Assembly (NCBI RefSeq): GCF_009857135.1
Contig: NZ_CP047318.1
Span: forward strand, 3,844,001 to 3,908,000
Length of the DNA: 64,000 nt
Source: Streptomyces sp. HM190
GTDB lineage: Bacteria; Actinomycetota; Actinomycetes; Streptomycetales; Streptomycetaceae
Reading direction: 5' to 3'
Shown: positions 8,343 to 17,053 of the stretch, piece after piece
How the letters are laid out: every line of letters starts with the position of its first letter
Position numbering within the stretch: position 1 is the stretch's first letter
The notes under the pieces: generated by a model
The model's input: only the letters and a program-made list of their open reading frames with translations
What the model was told of the DNA's origin: nothing
Database searches by the model: none
Translations under genes and position numbers: made by a program

Positions 8343-8357
8343 CTGACGGTCCGTCAG
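8343..8357. promoter_or_regulatory. Candidate operator CTGAC-N5-GTCAG (site 3)
   Basis: TTCTGACGGTCCGTCAGTTT is a near-perfect symmetrical copy of the shared motif, with arms CTGAC and GTCAG and a spacer GGTCC. It ends only 13 bp before the first ATG of the flavin reductase gene, so a bound protein would overlap the transcription start. Confidence 0.75.
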
Positions 8358-8370
8358 TTTCAATGGAACG

Positions 8371-9054
8371 GTGATGGGACATGCGGGAATGGCGGCGGCC
8401 GCCGTCCGATATCTACGGTCCGACCGGACGCGGACGGCCGCGCCGCCGCGCCCGGTCGAAGCACTGCCCCGCCCCGAGCTGCGCTGTGTCCGTGAGGGCG
8501 AGCGGATGCCGGTCGACCAGGGGGAGTTCCGCCGCGTCCTGGGCAGCTTCGCGACGGGCGTGACGGTCATCACCGCCCCACCGGCACCCGACACCACCCC
8601 GGGAGCGATCACTGGACCGGGACCTGGACCGGGCCCGGCGCCGCGCCCCGCCGGATTCGCCTGTCAGTCCTTCTCCTCGCTCTCCCTCGACCCGCCCCTC
8701 GTGGTCTTCATGGTGGGCCGTACGTCGTCGACCTGGCCCCGGATCGCCCGCGCGGGCGTCTTCTGTGTGAACGTACTCGCCGCGGACCAGGGCGAGTTGT
8801 GCCGGCGGTTCGCGGTGAGCGGCTCGGACAAGTTCGCCGGTGTCGACCACGACCCGGCCCCTGTCACCGGCTCGCCCCGCCTCGCCGGGGCCGCCGCCTG
8901 GATCGACTGCGCGATCCACGCCGTGCACCCCGGAGGTGACCATCTGATCGTGGTGGGCCGGGTGGAGGCGCTGGGCACCGTCGGCACGGACGGGGCGTCG
9001 AGCGCGCCACTGCTGTTCCACCGGGGCCGCTTCGGCGGCTTCACGGCCGGCTGA
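8371..9054 (+). CDS. Flavin reductase family protein (FMN-binding split barrel)
   Basis: The conserved fold begins at VDQGEFRRVLGSFATGVTVIT and includes ACQSFSSLSLDPPLVVFMV, the SSTWP-F-VNVLA segment and a final LLFHRGRFGGF. This is the HpaC/HsaB-type reductase family, which supplies reduced flavin to a two-component monooxygenase. From 8371 the protein has 227 residues; an alternative ATG at 8506 has a better Shine-Dalgarno (GAGGGCGAG) and starts exactly at the fold. The Gly-Pro insert around residue 90 (GPGPGPGPAP) is unusual. No oxygenase partner is present in the window. Operator site 3 lies just upstream. Confidence 0.85.
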   Translation: MMGHAGMAAAAVRYLRSDRTRTAAPPRPVEALPRPELRCVREGERMPVDQGEFRRVLGSFATGVTVITAPPAPDTTPGAITGPGPGPGPAPRPAGFACQSFSSLSLDPPLVVFMVGRTSSTWPRIARAGVFCVNVLAADQGELCRRFAVSGSDKFAGVDHDPAPVTGSPRLAGAAAWIDCAIHAVHPGGDHLIVVGRVEALGTVGTDGASSAPLLFHRGRFGGFTAG

Positions 9055-9065
9055 GGCCCTCTGCA

Positions 9066-9611
9066 TCACCCCACCGCCACGACCGCCCCGCCGCCGATCA
9101 CCACGCAGCCGACGGCCAGCGCGCCCCACGAGAGGATCGCCGCGCAGGGCTGGACCGGCCGGCCCGCACGGGCCCGTACGACGGTGGCGTGCACCGCCAG
9201 GGCCGGGGGCAGGGCCACGGCGTAGAGCCCGAGTCCCGCCAGGTGCCAGGCGGGGACGGCCAGGGCCGGGAGCACCCACAGGGTGCAGGCGGGCGGGATC
9301 CACCACCAGGCGGTGCGGCCGGTCAGCTGCCGCGCGGTCCAGTGGGCGAGGCACACGGCCGGGACGACGTACGCGGCGGTGACGACGCCCCCCGCGAACA
9401 GGATCAGCACGAGCATCAGCGGCACGACCGCGAGGGCCGCGACGGGTTCCCCGCCACCGGGCCCCGCCTGGGCGCCGAGCGCGGCCACGACCAGTACGGC
9501 GCACACCAGCGCGCCCTCGACCCCGAGCACGGCCATGGCCACCGCCGACGGCTCGGCGCTCCCACGGGCCACACCCTCGCCCGTCGCCTCTGTCTTCGCC
9601 ATGGACGTCAC
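9066..9611 (-). CDS. Small integral membrane protein of unknown function
   Basis: A 181-residue protein from a GTG at 9611, five bases after a strong GGGAGGGG; the inner ATG at 9602 is an alternative. It has five hydrophobic stretches: AVAMAVLGVEGALVCAVLVVA, VAALAVVPLMLVLILFAGG, VVTAAYVVPAVCLAHW, WIPPACTLWVLPALAVPAW and a C-terminal ILSWGALAVGCVVIGGG. There are no recognisable catalytic motifs. It is convergent with the flavin reductase (11 bp apart), so it is probably not part of that unit. Function unknown. Confidence 0.6.
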   Translation of the reverse strand: MTSMAKTEATGEGVARGSAEPSAVAMAVLGVEGALVCAVLVVAALGAQAGPGGGEPVAALAVVPLMLVLILFAGGVVTAAYVVPAVCLAHWTARQLTGRTAWWWIPPACTLWVLPALAVPAWHLAGLGLYAVALPPALAVHATVVRARAGRPVQPCAAILSWGALAVGCVVIGGGAVVAVG

Positions 9612-9745
9612 CGGGCCCCTCCCCGTCTGGTAGGGAGTGTGCCCACGCGGAAACGGTTGCGCCCGCCCCGCCGCGGAATCGCCGCGGGACAGGTGCCGCC
9701 CCCGGAACCGTCGCGGGGCAGATGCCGCCCCGGAACCGCCGTGCG

Positions 9746-11101
9746 TCAGGCGCCGGCCACCGCGACGTTCGGGCCGCCCGTGGGCGCGTTCGGCCGCCGG
9801 CGCCGGATGACCAGCGCCATCAGCGCCGCCACCGCGCACAGCGCCCCGGAGGCGTACCAGACGACGTCGTACGCGCCGAAGGTGTCGCGGGCGAGGCCGC
9901 CGAGGAAGGCGACGAGGGCGGCGCCGACCTGGTGGGAGGCGAGGACCCAGCCGAAGACGATGGCGCTGTCGTCGCCGTAGTGCTCACGGCACAGGGCCAT
10001 GGTGGGCGGCACGGTGGCGACCCAGTCGAGGCCGTAGAAGACGATGAAGAAGATCATCGGGAGGTGCACGGTGGGGGCCAGCAGATACGGCAGGAAGAGG
10101 AGCGAGAGGCCGCGGAACGCGTAGTACACGGCCAGCAGCCGCCGCGGTTCGTAGCGGTCCGTGAGCCAGCCCGAGGCGATCGTGCCGACGACGTCGAAGA
10201 CGCCGATGACGGCCAGCAGGGAGGCCGCCGCGGTGATGGGCATGCCGTGGTCGTGGGCGGCGGGCACGAAGTGGGTCTGGATGAGGCCGTTCGTGGAGGC
10301 ACCGCAGATCGCGAAGGTACCGGCGAGCAGCCAGAACGGCCCGGTCCGCACCGCCGACAGGAGGACCCGGACCGTCCTGCGCGCGGCCCCCGGCACGGGC
10401 ACCGGCCTGGGCACGAACTCCGTCGCCCCGTACGGCTTCAGCCCCACGTCCGCCGGATGGTCGCGCAGCAGCAGCCAGACGAACGGGACGACTGCCAGGG
10501 CGGCGAGGGCCACGGTGACGGCGGCGGGCCGCCAGTCGTGCTCCGAGACGATCCAGGACAGCAGCGGCAGGAAGATCAGCTGCCCGGACGCCGACGCGGC
10601 GGTCAGGATGCCCGAGACCAGGCCGCGCCGCTCGGTGAACCAGCGGTTGGTGACCGTCGCCGCGAACGCCAGCGCCATCGAGCCGGAGCCGAGCCCCACG
10701 AGCAGGCCCCAGCAGAGCATCAACTGCCAGGCCGAGGTCATCCACACCGTCGAACCGGCGCCGACCGCGATCACCGTGAGGGCCACCGCGACCACCCGGC
10801 GGATGCCGAAGCGGTCCATCAGCGCGGCGGCGAACGGCGCCGTCAGCCCGTACAGCGCGAGGTTGACCGACACGGCGGACGCGATCGTGCCGCGCGACCA
10901 GTGGAACTCGTCGTTCAACGGGTCGATCAGCAGACCCGGCAGGGAACGGAAGGCCGCCGCGCCGATGATCGTCACGAAGGTGACGGCCGCGACGAACCAG
11001 GCGCGGTGCACCCGGGAGGACTTCGCGGGGCGGGACTCGTGGGGCTGCCGATCAGTGGTGGTGCGGGCGAGCGCGGGTGCGTCGTCGGCTCTCTGCGTCA
11101 T
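9746..11101 (-). CDS. MFS transporter
   Basis: A 451-residue protein with 12 predicted membrane helices and the MFS loop signature GIRRVVAVAL after helix 2 (ALMDRFGIRR), plus its repeat in the second half (WLTDRYEPRR). The sequence FHWSRGTIASAVSVNLALYGLTAPFAAALMDRF resembles the oxalate/formate or monocarboxylate branch. It would move a small anion or drug across the cytoplasmic membrane. It diverges from an AraC-type regulator gene 71 bp away, the usual layout for a locally regulated transporter. Confidence 0.85.
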   Translation of the reverse strand: MTQRADDAPALARTTTDRQPHESRPAKSSRVHRAWFVAAVTFVTIIGAAAFRSLPGLLIDPLNDEFHWSRGTIASAVSVNLALYGLTAPFAAALMDRFGIRRVVAVALTVIAVGAGSTVWMTSAWQLMLCWGLLVGLGSGSMALAFAATVTNRWFTERRGLVSGILTAASASGQLIFLPLLSWIVSEHDWRPAAVTVALAALAVVPFVWLLLRDHPADVGLKPYGATEFVPRPVPVPGAARRTVRVLLSAVRTGPFWLLAGTFAICGASTNGLIQTHFVPAAHDHGMPITAAASLLAVIGVFDVVGTIASGWLTDRYEPRRLLAVYYAFRGLSLLFLPYLLAPTVHLPMIFFIVFYGLDWVATVPPTMALCREHYGDDSAIVFGWVLASHQVGAALVAFLGGLARDTFGAYDVVWYASGALCAVAALMALVIRRRRPNAPTGGPNVAVAGA

Positions 11102-11160
11102 GCGGACAAGCTTCGGACCTGCGATCTTCCGGAACGAGTGGCCCGAAGGACAGCATTCGT

Positions 11161-11173
11161 TAGGATCGGGCCA
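11161..11173 (+). promoter_or_regulatory. -10 box of an apparently leaderless gene
   Basis: TAGGAT at 11161-11166 is a good Streptomyces -10 hexamer only seven bases before the ATG of the AraC gene at 11173, with no Shine-Dalgarno between. Transcription would therefore start at or next to the A of the ATG. No convincing -35 hexamer is seen, suggesting dependence on an activator. Confidence 0.5.
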
Positions 11174-12210
11174 TGACCCCGGAGCCGTCCCGCAAGCCCG
11201 CCGGGCCCGGTGCCCGGCACCGAGTCGTCGTCCTCGCCATGGACGGGTTGCTGCCGTTCGAGCTGGGGATCCCGCAGCGCATCTTCGGCAAGGCGAGGGG
11301 CGCGGACGGCCGGCGTCTGTACGACATCGTCACCTGCTCGATCCGGCCGCCGGGACCGGTGGAGACGGACGCCGACTTCGCCGTCCTCATCGGGAACGGA
11401 CCGGAGGCCCTGGCGACCGCGGACACCGTGGTGGTGCCCGCCTCGCACGAACTGGGCCCGGTCTACGAGGACGGCGTCCTCACCCCGGAACTGGCCGCCG
11501 CCCTCGCCCTCATCCGCCCCGGCACCCGGCTCGTCTCCATCTGCACCGGCGGCTACGTCCTGGCCGCCGCCGGTTTCCTCGACGGCCGCCCGGCGACCAC
11601 GCACTGGTACCACGCCGAGCACTTCCAGCGGCTGTTCCCCAAGGTGCGGGTGGACGCCGACGTGCTGTTCGTCGACGACGGCGACGTCCTCACCTCGGCG
11701 GGCGTCGCCGCCGGCATCGACCTGTGCCTGCATCTCGTGCGGCGCGACCACGGCACCGCCGTCGCCAACGACGTGGCCCGCCGCACGGTGGTGCCGCCGC
11801 ACCGGGACGGCGGTCAGGCCCAGTACATCCAGCGGCCGGTGCCGGAGCAGCAGGCCGCCGGGACGACCGCCGCCCGCGCCTGGGCCCTCGCCCGTCTCCA
11901 CGAGCCGATCCAGCTGCGGGACATGGCCCGGCAGGAGGCCATGTCGGTGCGTACGTTCACGCGCCGCTTCCGTGAGGAGGTCGGGGTCAGCCCCGGCCAG
12001 TGGCTGACCCGGCAGCGTGTCGAACGGGCCCGCCACCTCCTGGAGTCCACCGACCTGTCCATCGACCAGATCGCCCACGACGCGGGGTTCGGCACCGCCC
12101 AGTCGATGCGCCAGCACCTCCAGGGCGCCCTGGGGGTGACCCCGACGGCGTACCGGCGCACGTTCCGCTCGGGCGGAGCGACACCGGCGGCCCCTCAGCG
12201 ACACCCCTGA
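11173..12210 (+). CDS. GlxA/FtrA-type AraC-family transcriptional regulator
   Basis: A 345-residue regulator with an N-terminal DJ-1/PfpI-like domain (residues about 15-190, with the SICTGGYVLAAAGFLDG elbow where the Cys sits in the nucleophile position) and a C-terminal AraC domain with two helix-turn-helix motifs (IQLRDMARQEAMSVRTFTRRF and LSIDQIAHDAGFGTAQSMRQHL). Regulators of this type sense small molecules or general stress. The gene is divergent from the MFS transporter, its most likely target. It appears leaderless. Confidence 0.88.
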   Translation: MTPEPSRKPAGPGARHRVVVLAMDGLLPFELGIPQRIFGKARGADGRRLYDIVTCSIRPPGPVETDADFAVLIGNGPEALATADTVVVPASHELGPVYEDGVLTPELAAALALIRPGTRLVSICTGGYVLAAAGFLDGRPATTHWYHAEHFQRLFPKVRVDADVLFVDDGDVLTSAGVAAGIDLCLHLVRRDHGTAVANDVARRTVVPPHRDGGQAQYIQRPVPEQQAAGTTAARAWALARLHEPIQLRDMARQEAMSVRTFTRRFREEVGVSPGQWLTRQRVERARHLLESTDLSIDQIAHDAGFGTAQSMRQHLQGALGVTPTAYRRTFRSGGATPAAPQRHP

Positions 12211-12268
12211 CCGCGGCCCTCTCAGCCACAGCCCTGACCGCGGCCCCGGCAGCCGCTCCCGTCCGCCG

Positions 12269-13480
12269 TCACACGGCCCCGTCGAGCAGCAGCTTCGCGG
12301 CCACCGCCGACCCGTCGGTGCGGACCGTGGCGGCGACCGCCCCCGCCCGCTCCCCCGTCTCCGGGGCGAGCGCCACCTCCAGCGCGGCCGACAGGGACGC
12401 GTAGGTCGGGACGGGGCCGTCGTGCGCCGCGCCGATGCCGAGGGCCGCCACCCTGCCCGCCCAGTACGGCTGGTCCGCCGCCTGCGGTACCACGACCTGG
12501 GGGGCGCCGCACCGGGCGGCCGTGGTCGTGGTGCCGGCGCCCCCGTGGTGGACGACGGCGGCCACCCGCCCGAACAGCGCCTGGTGGTTGACCTCGCCGA
12601 CGGCGAGGCAGTCGTCCCGCTCGTCGATCAGGGCGAGATCGGCCCAGCCGCGCCCGACGAGCACCCGGCGGCCCCGCGCCCGCACCGCGTCGACGGCGAC
12701 GCGGGCGACGTCCCGCGAGGCGTGCATGGGCATGCTGCCGAAGCCCACGTAGACCGGGGGATCGCCGGCGTCCAGGAACGCCGACAGCTCGTCCGGCAGG
12801 GGCCGTTCGTCGGGCAGGAACCACGCGCCGGTCTGGACGACGTCGAAGTCCGGCATCTCCGTCGGCGGGTCGAGGACGGGGTCCGTCGCCAGCCAGGGCC
12901 GGTCGCCGACGACATGGTCACGGACACCGTCCACCGGGGGCAGCCCGACCGCGGCCCGTTGGGTGTTCAGCGCCTCCCCGAACAGCGCGTCGACGGCCTC
13001 GGCGTCGAGGTCCCACAGCGCCCGGTTGTCGGTCACGTCCGGCGGCAGCGGACGCCCCGGGTACGCCAGCGGCGGGCGCTGCGGCGACGGCAGCGTGAGC
13101 TGCTGGAAGGTCACGGACACCGAGGGGATGCCGAGTCTCTCCGCCACCGAGCGCGCACCTGCCGCGGCCGGGATCATGCCGGTCGCCACGAGGACGTCCC
13201 AGCCCTCGGCCGCCGCGGTGATGACCTCGAACTGGCTGGCGATCACCTGGGCGGCGCGTTCGGGGATCGTCGACGCGGGCGGCGCCGCCTTCGTCAGCGA
13301 CCGCGCCGACGGCCCGTACGGCACCATCTCCCCGCCGATCCCGGCGAGCAGCTTCCCGAACTCCTCGTCCGACGGGCCGCACACCCGTACCTCGGCGCCC
13401 GACTCCCGCAGACTCGCGGCCAGTCCCGCCATCGGCTGGATGTCCCCCCGCGACCCGTAGGTCGACAGCACAACGCGCAC
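12269..13480 (-). CDS. GT1-family glycosyltransferase (UGT/Gtf type)
   Basis: A 403-residue GT-B enzyme. The N-terminal acceptor domain begins MRVVLSTYGSRGDIQPM, typical of vancomycin-type Gtf and macrolide glycosyltransferases. The C-terminal donor-binding signature VVHHGGAGTTTTAARCGAPQ continues into VVVPQAADQPYWAGRVAALG. The family moves a nucleotide-activated sugar onto hydrophobic small molecules, often as antibiotic tailoring or self-protection. There is no biosynthetic cluster around it, so a detoxifying role is possible. It lies alone on the minus strand, downstream of the alcohol dehydrogenase terminator. Confidence 0.88.
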   Translation of the reverse strand: MRVVLSTYGSRGDIQPMAGLAASLRESGAEVRVCGPSDEEFGKLLAGIGGEMVPYGPSARSLTKAAPPASTIPERAAQVIASQFEVITAAAEGWDVLVATGMIPAAAGARSVAERLGIPSVSVTFQQLTLPSPQRPPLAYPGRPLPPDVTDNRALWDLDAEAVDALFGEALNTQRAAVGLPPVDGVRDHVVGDRPWLATDPVLDPPTEMPDFDVVQTGAWFLPDERPLPDELSAFLDAGDPPVYVGFGSMPMHASRDVARVAVDAVRARGRRVLVGRGWADLALIDERDDCLAVGEVNHQALFGRVAAVVHHGGAGTTTTAARCGAPQVVVPQAADQPYWAGRVAALGIGAAHDGPVPTYASLSAALEVALAPETGERAGAVAATVRTDGSAVAAKLLLDGAV

Positions 13481-13582
13481 TCCACCACTCCCGATCTCCG
13501 CCGAACTCCCGCTCAGGCCGGTGATTCTGCGGTACGACCGGGGCCTTGCCGCAAGACCCCCCGTGCGCTATAAGTTGAGCAC

Positions 13583-13608
13583 GGCAAGGAGTTCGGTGAC
13601 TCCTTGCC
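13583..13608. terminator. Intrinsic terminator hairpin, probably bidirectional
   Basis: GGCAAGGAGT and ACTCCTTGCC form a perfect 10-bp stem with a 6-base loop TCGGTG, in the gap between the alcohol dehydrogenase stop (13630) and the glycosyltransferase start (13480). Short T-rich or A-rich tracts flank both sides. It would end the SDR - acyl-CoA dehydrogenase - alcohol dehydrogenase transcript. Confidence 0.8.
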
Positions 13609-13629
13609 ATTTCGTTTGCGCCCCGGCGC

Positions 13630-14679
13630 TCAGAACGTGAGCACCGCCCGCGCGACCCTCCCCTCGGCCGCGTCCTGGGCCGCCTTCGCGAAGTCCTCCA
13701 CCGGGTACGTGGCGGTCACCAACTCGTCGAGCAGCAGCCGCCCTTCGCGGTACAGCTCGGCGTAGAGCGCGATGTCCCGCTGGGGCCGTGACGATCCGTA
13801 GCGGCAGCCCAGGATCGCCTTGTCCAGGTAGAGGGACGAGACCCGGAAGGACGCCTCGGCCGTGGCCGCCGGCACGCCCAGCAGCACGGCCTGTCCCCGC
13901 CGGTCCAGCAGGTCGATCGCCTGGCGGACGAGTTCGACGCGGCCGACGCACTCGAAGGCGTGGTCGACGCCGGTCGGCACGACCTGCCGCGCGTCGTCCA
14001 CGGAGGTGAGGAAGTGCGTGGCGCCGAACTGCCGGGCGACGGCCTCCTTCTCCGGGTTGGCGTCGACCGCGACGATCCGGGTCGCGCCCGCGAGGCGCGC
14101 GCCCTGGATGACGTTGAGCCCGATGCCCCCGGCCCCGATGACGAGCACGCTCTCGCCCCGGTCGACGCGCGCCCGGTTGAGGACGGCGCCGACCCCGGTC
14201 AGCACACCGCATCCGATCAACGCGGCCGACGTCAGCGGGATGTCGTCCGGTATCCGCACGGCCTGCACGGACTTGACGACCGTCCGCTCGGCGAAGGCGG
14301 AGTTGGCGGCGAACTGGAACAGCGGCTCCGCGCCGCGCGTGAACGGCCGCTCCGGGCGCCCGATCGCGCGACGGCACATGGTGGGCCGCCCCCGGTCGCA
14401 GTCGGCGCAGGTCCCGCAGTTGGCGAGGGTGGACAGCGCCACATGGTCACCGGGCCGGACATGGGTGACGCCGGCGCCCACCGCGTCCACGACGCCCGCG
14501 CCCTCGTGCCCGAGCACCACCGGCGCCGGGAACGGGATCGTCCCGTCCACCACCGACAGATCGCTGTGGCAGAGCCCGGCCGCCGCGACCGCGACCCGCA
14601 CCTCGCCGGGCCCCGGCTCCCGGACGTCGAGGTCGTCGACGACCTCGACCCGCTTCCCGTCGAACACGACGCCTCTCAC
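13630..14679 (-). CDS. Zinc-dependent alcohol dehydrogenase (MDR family)
   Basis: A 349-residue medium-chain dehydrogenase. Catalytic zinc ligands are visible as Cys37 (GLCHSDL) and His58-Glu59 (LGHEGAG); the structural zinc site is the four-Cys lobe at 88, 91, 94 and 102. The NAD fold has VIGAGGIGLNVIQGARLAGA with an acidic end (AVDAN) favouring NAD. It would oxidise an alcohol or hydroxyacyl intermediate. It is the last gene of a three-gene operon (SDR, acyl-CoA dehydrogenase, this gene) ending in the hairpin at 13583. Confidence 0.88.
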   Translation of the reverse strand: MRGVVFDGKRVEVVDDLDVREPGPGEVRVAVAAAGLCHSDLSVVDGTIPFPAPVVLGHEGAGVVDAVGAGVTHVRPGDHVALSTLANCGTCADCDRGRPTMCRRAIGRPERPFTRGAEPLFQFAANSAFAERTVVKSVQAVRIPDDIPLTSAALIGCGVLTGVGAVLNRARVDRGESVLVIGAGGIGLNVIQGARLAGATRIVAVDANPEKEAVARQFGATHFLTSVDDARQVVPTGVDHAFECVGRVELVRQAIDLLDRRGQAVLLGVPAATAEASFRVSSLYLDKAILGCRYGSSRPQRDIALYAELYREGRLLLDELVTATYPVEDFAKAAQDAAEGRVARAVLTF

Positions 14680-14743
14680 GCCGGTACCCCCCGCCCCGCC
14701 GCCGACAGGCCCGCCCTCACCCTCCGCACCGTCGTCACGCCCC

Positions 14744-15877
14744 TCATCCCCTCGGCTCCCTCGGCAGACCGAGCACCCGCTCGGCGATGATCGTGCGCTG
14801 CACCTCGTCCGAACCGCCGTAGATGGTGTCGGCCCGGCTGAACAGGAACAGGTGCTGGAGCGGATCGAGGGCGTAGGGCGTGCGCGGCGACCACGGCGCG
14901 GGCCCCACGGCCGCGTCCGCGCCGCGCACCTCCATCGCCAGTTCCCCGAGCCGCTGGTGCCACCGCCCCCACAGCAGCTTGGCCACGCTCGGCGCGCCCG
15001 GCTCCTCCGAACCGCCCAGCGTCCGCAGCGCGTTCCACCGCATCACCCGCAGCTCGGCCCACTGCCGCACGAGCCGCTCCCGTACGACGGGGTCGTCGGC
15101 GGCGCCGCTCGCCTCGGCGGCCCGTACGACGTCCCGCAGTTCCTCCGCGAACCCGATCTGCTGGGCGAACGTCGACACGCCGCGCTCGAAGCCGAGCAAA
15201 CCCATGGCGACCCGCCAGCCGTCGCCCTCGCCGCCGACGACGTGGGTCGCGCGCGCCCCGTCGAAGAACACCTCGTTGAACTCGCTCGTGCCGGTCAGCT
15301 GCCGGATGGGCCGCACCTCGACACGGCCGGGCTGGGCCATGGGCACGAGGAGGAACGACAGCCCGTGGTGGCGCCGTGATCCGGGCTCGGTGCGCGCCAG
15401 CACGAAGCACCAGTCCGCCTCGTGGGCGAGCGAGGTCCAGATCTTCTGCCCGGTGACGGTGTACGTCCCGTCCGGGCGGCGCTCGGCCCGGGTCCGGACG
15501 GCCGCGAGGTCCGAGCCGGCACCGGGCTCGCTGTAGCCCTGGCACCACAGCTCCTCGCCGCGGGCGACCGGCGGCAGGAACCGCTCCTTCTGCTCCCGGG
15601 TCCCGAAGGCGATCAGGGTGGGGGCGAGCAGCTTCTCCCCGATGTGCCCCGACCTGGGCGGCACACCGGCGCGCGCGTACTCCTCGGCCCACACGACCTG
15701 CTGCACGAGCGTGGCCGTCCGGTTGCCGTACCCGCCCTCCGGCCACCCGAGCCCGATCCACCCGTCGGCCCCGAGCGTCCGCTCCCAGGCCCGCCGCTCC
15801 CCGGCGCCCCCGGCATGAGCGGCCAGCCAGCCCCGGGCCTCCCGCCGAAACGCCGCGTCCTCCACCCCGAACTCCAC
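14744..15877 (-). CDS. Acyl-CoA dehydrogenase
   Basis: A 377-residue FAD enzyme from a GTG at 15877, 11 bases after GGAGG; a GTG at 15886 would sit too close to that site. Domains run alpha (1-115), beta with CQGYSEPGAGSDLAAVRTRA and GQKIWTSLAHEADW, and C-terminal alpha with ALDPLQHLFLFSRADTIYGGSDEVQRTIIAERVLGLPRE. It introduces an alpha,beta double bond into an acyl-CoA. The motifs resemble actinobacterial steroid/terpenoid-type FadE proteins more than straight-chain ones, but the substrate is not determined. It lies between the SDR and alcohol dehydrogenase genes in one operon. Confidence 0.88.
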   Translation of the reverse strand: MEFGVEDAAFRREARGWLAAHAGGAGERRAWERTLGADGWIGLGWPEGGYGNRTATLVQQVVWAEEYARAGVPPRSGHIGEKLLAPTLIAFGTREQKERFLPPVARGEELWCQGYSEPGAGSDLAAVRTRAERRPDGTYTVTGQKIWTSLAHEADWCFVLARTEPGSRRHHGLSFLLVPMAQPGRVEVRPIRQLTGTSEFNEVFFDGARATHVVGGEGDGWRVAMGLLGFERGVSTFAQQIGFAEELRDVVRAAEASGAADDPVVRERLVRQWAELRVMRWNALRTLGGSEEPGAPSVAKLLWGRWHQRLGELAMEVRGADAAVGPAPWSPRTPYALDPLQHLFLFSRADTIYGGSDEVQRTIIAERVLGLPREPRG

Positions 15878-15950
15878 GCCCCACACCGCCTCCGGTCGAC
15901 CGCACGCACCTTCGTCACACAGGCAGAACCTCTGACGTCGAACCCGCGCC

Positions 15951-15988
15951 GCGCCCCTCAGGGGCGCGAGGAACCGCGCGACCAGCCG
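15951..15988. repeat. Dispersed Streptomyces intergenic repeat (copy 1)
   Basis: CGCCCCTCAGGGGCGCG is palindromic and is followed by GGAACCGCGCGACCAGCC. This combined sequence is familiar as a very common intergenic repeat in Streptomyces chromosomes. A second copy in the same orientation occurs at 20593-20628. Here it lies between the SDR and acyl-CoA dehydrogenase genes of one operon, so it is probably transcribed and may fold in the mRNA. Confidence 0.7.
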
Positions 15989-16027
15989 CACCCCGTCCGC
16001 AGCCGCCCGGCAACCCCCGGCCCCGGG

Positions 16028-16948
16028 CTACGAGGGGCCCTGATTCGGCCGCTCCCCCGCGGCAGCGGCCCGCGCCATCTCCTCCACCCGCGCCAGCATC
16101 GGCAGGGGATCGACCCCCACCACCCCCGGCAGCACCTCGGCGATCCGCTCCGGCGTCCAGCCGCCCTCCGCCCACGCCGAACGCAGTTCCCTCGGCTGGG
16201 CCCACACGGCGATCCTCGGCCCCGCCACGGTGTACACCTGCCCGGTGATCCCCTCCTCCCGGGCCCGTTCGGACAGCAGGTACACCACGAACGCCGCCAC
16301 GTCCTCCGGCTCACCGATGTCGGTCAGCTGCGTCGGCACCCCCGCGGACATCCGTGTCCGCGCGACCGGCGCGACCGCGTTCGCGGTCACCCCGTACCGG
16401 TGCAGCCCGAGCGCCGCGCTGCGCACCAGCGAGATGATCCCGCCCTTGGCCGCGCTGTAGTTGGCCTGCGACACGGACCCCTGGTGGTTGCCGCTGGTGA
16501 ACCCGATCAACGTCCCGGCCCGCTGCTTGCGCATCACCGCCGACGCCGCCCGGAACACCGTGAACGTGCCCTTCAGGTGCGTGGCGACCACGGGGTCCCA
16601 CTCCTCCTCGGACATGTTGAACAGCATCCGCTCGCGCAGGATCCCGGCGACGCACACCGCCCCGTCGATCCGCCCGTACGCGGCGACCGCCGCGTCCACC
16701 ACCCGCTGTCCGCCCGCCATCGTGGAGATGTCGTCGGCGACGGCGAGGGCCTCGCCACCGGCCGCCTCGATCTCCTTGACGACGGTCTCGGCGACGGAGC
16801 TGGTCGGTTCGGAGCCGTCGACGGACACGCCGTAGTCGTTGACGACGACCCGCGCGCCCTCCGCCGCCGCGGCGAGGGCGACCGCGCGGCCGATCCCCCG
16901 TCCCGCGCCCGTGACGGCGACGACCTTGCCTGCCAGAAAGTTTCCCAC
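16028..16948 (-). CDS. SDR-family oxidoreductase
   Basis: A 306-residue short-chain dehydrogenase. The NAD(P) motif TGAGRGIGRAVALAAAAEGA is at 13-32, the catalytic residues are Ser152 (FTSGN), Tyr164 and Lys168 (YSAAK), and the acidic NDYG after beta2 favours NAD. The extended N-terminal VVVNDYGVSVDGS and C-terminal tail resemble the 17-beta-hydroxysteroid dehydrogenase type 4/FabG-like branch that acts on 3-hydroxyacyl-CoA. It is the first gene of the operon. Candidate operator site 4 is 28 bp upstream and is shared with the divergent cyclase gene. Confidence 0.88.
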   Translation of the reverse strand: MGNFLAGKVVAVTGAGRGIGRAVALAAAAEGARVVVNDYGVSVDGSEPTSSVAETVVKEIEAAGGEALAVADDISTMAGGQRVVDAAVAAYGRIDGAVCVAGILRERMLFNMSEEEWDPVVATHLKGTFTVFRAASAVMRKQRAGTLIGFTSGNHQGSVSQANYSAAKGGIISLVRSAALGLHRYGVTANAVAPVARTRMSAGVPTQLTDIGEPEDVAAFVVYLLSERAREEGITGQVYTVAGPRIAVWAQPRELRSAWAEGGWTPERIAEVLPGVVGVDPLPMLARVEEMARAAAAGERPNQGPS

Positions 16949-16975
16949 CCCGGCCCCTTCCCCTCATCGCGGTTT

Positions 16976-17023
16976 CTGACGGACCGTTAGATCTGCTCGC
17001 ACGCCGATTCTACGACCCGTCAG
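16976..17023. promoter_or_regulatory. Candidate operator (site 4) plus half-site in a divergent promoter
   Basis: CTGACGGACCGTTAG at 16976-16990 matches the shared motif with one arm mismatch. A single arm GTCAG at 17019-17023 follows 33 bp further on, preceded by a poor left arm. The pair lies between the divergent SDR (start 16948) and cyclase (start 17054) genes, so one repressor could control both directions. Confidence 0.65.
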
Positions 17024-17053
17024 ATACACCGGCACAAGCCCCGGGGAGGGCCG

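Noticed and set aside
12269..13480. Antibiotic biosynthetic cluster around the glycosyltransferase
   Set aside because: There are no synthase, NRPS or sugar-biosynthesis genes nearby; the gene stands alone.
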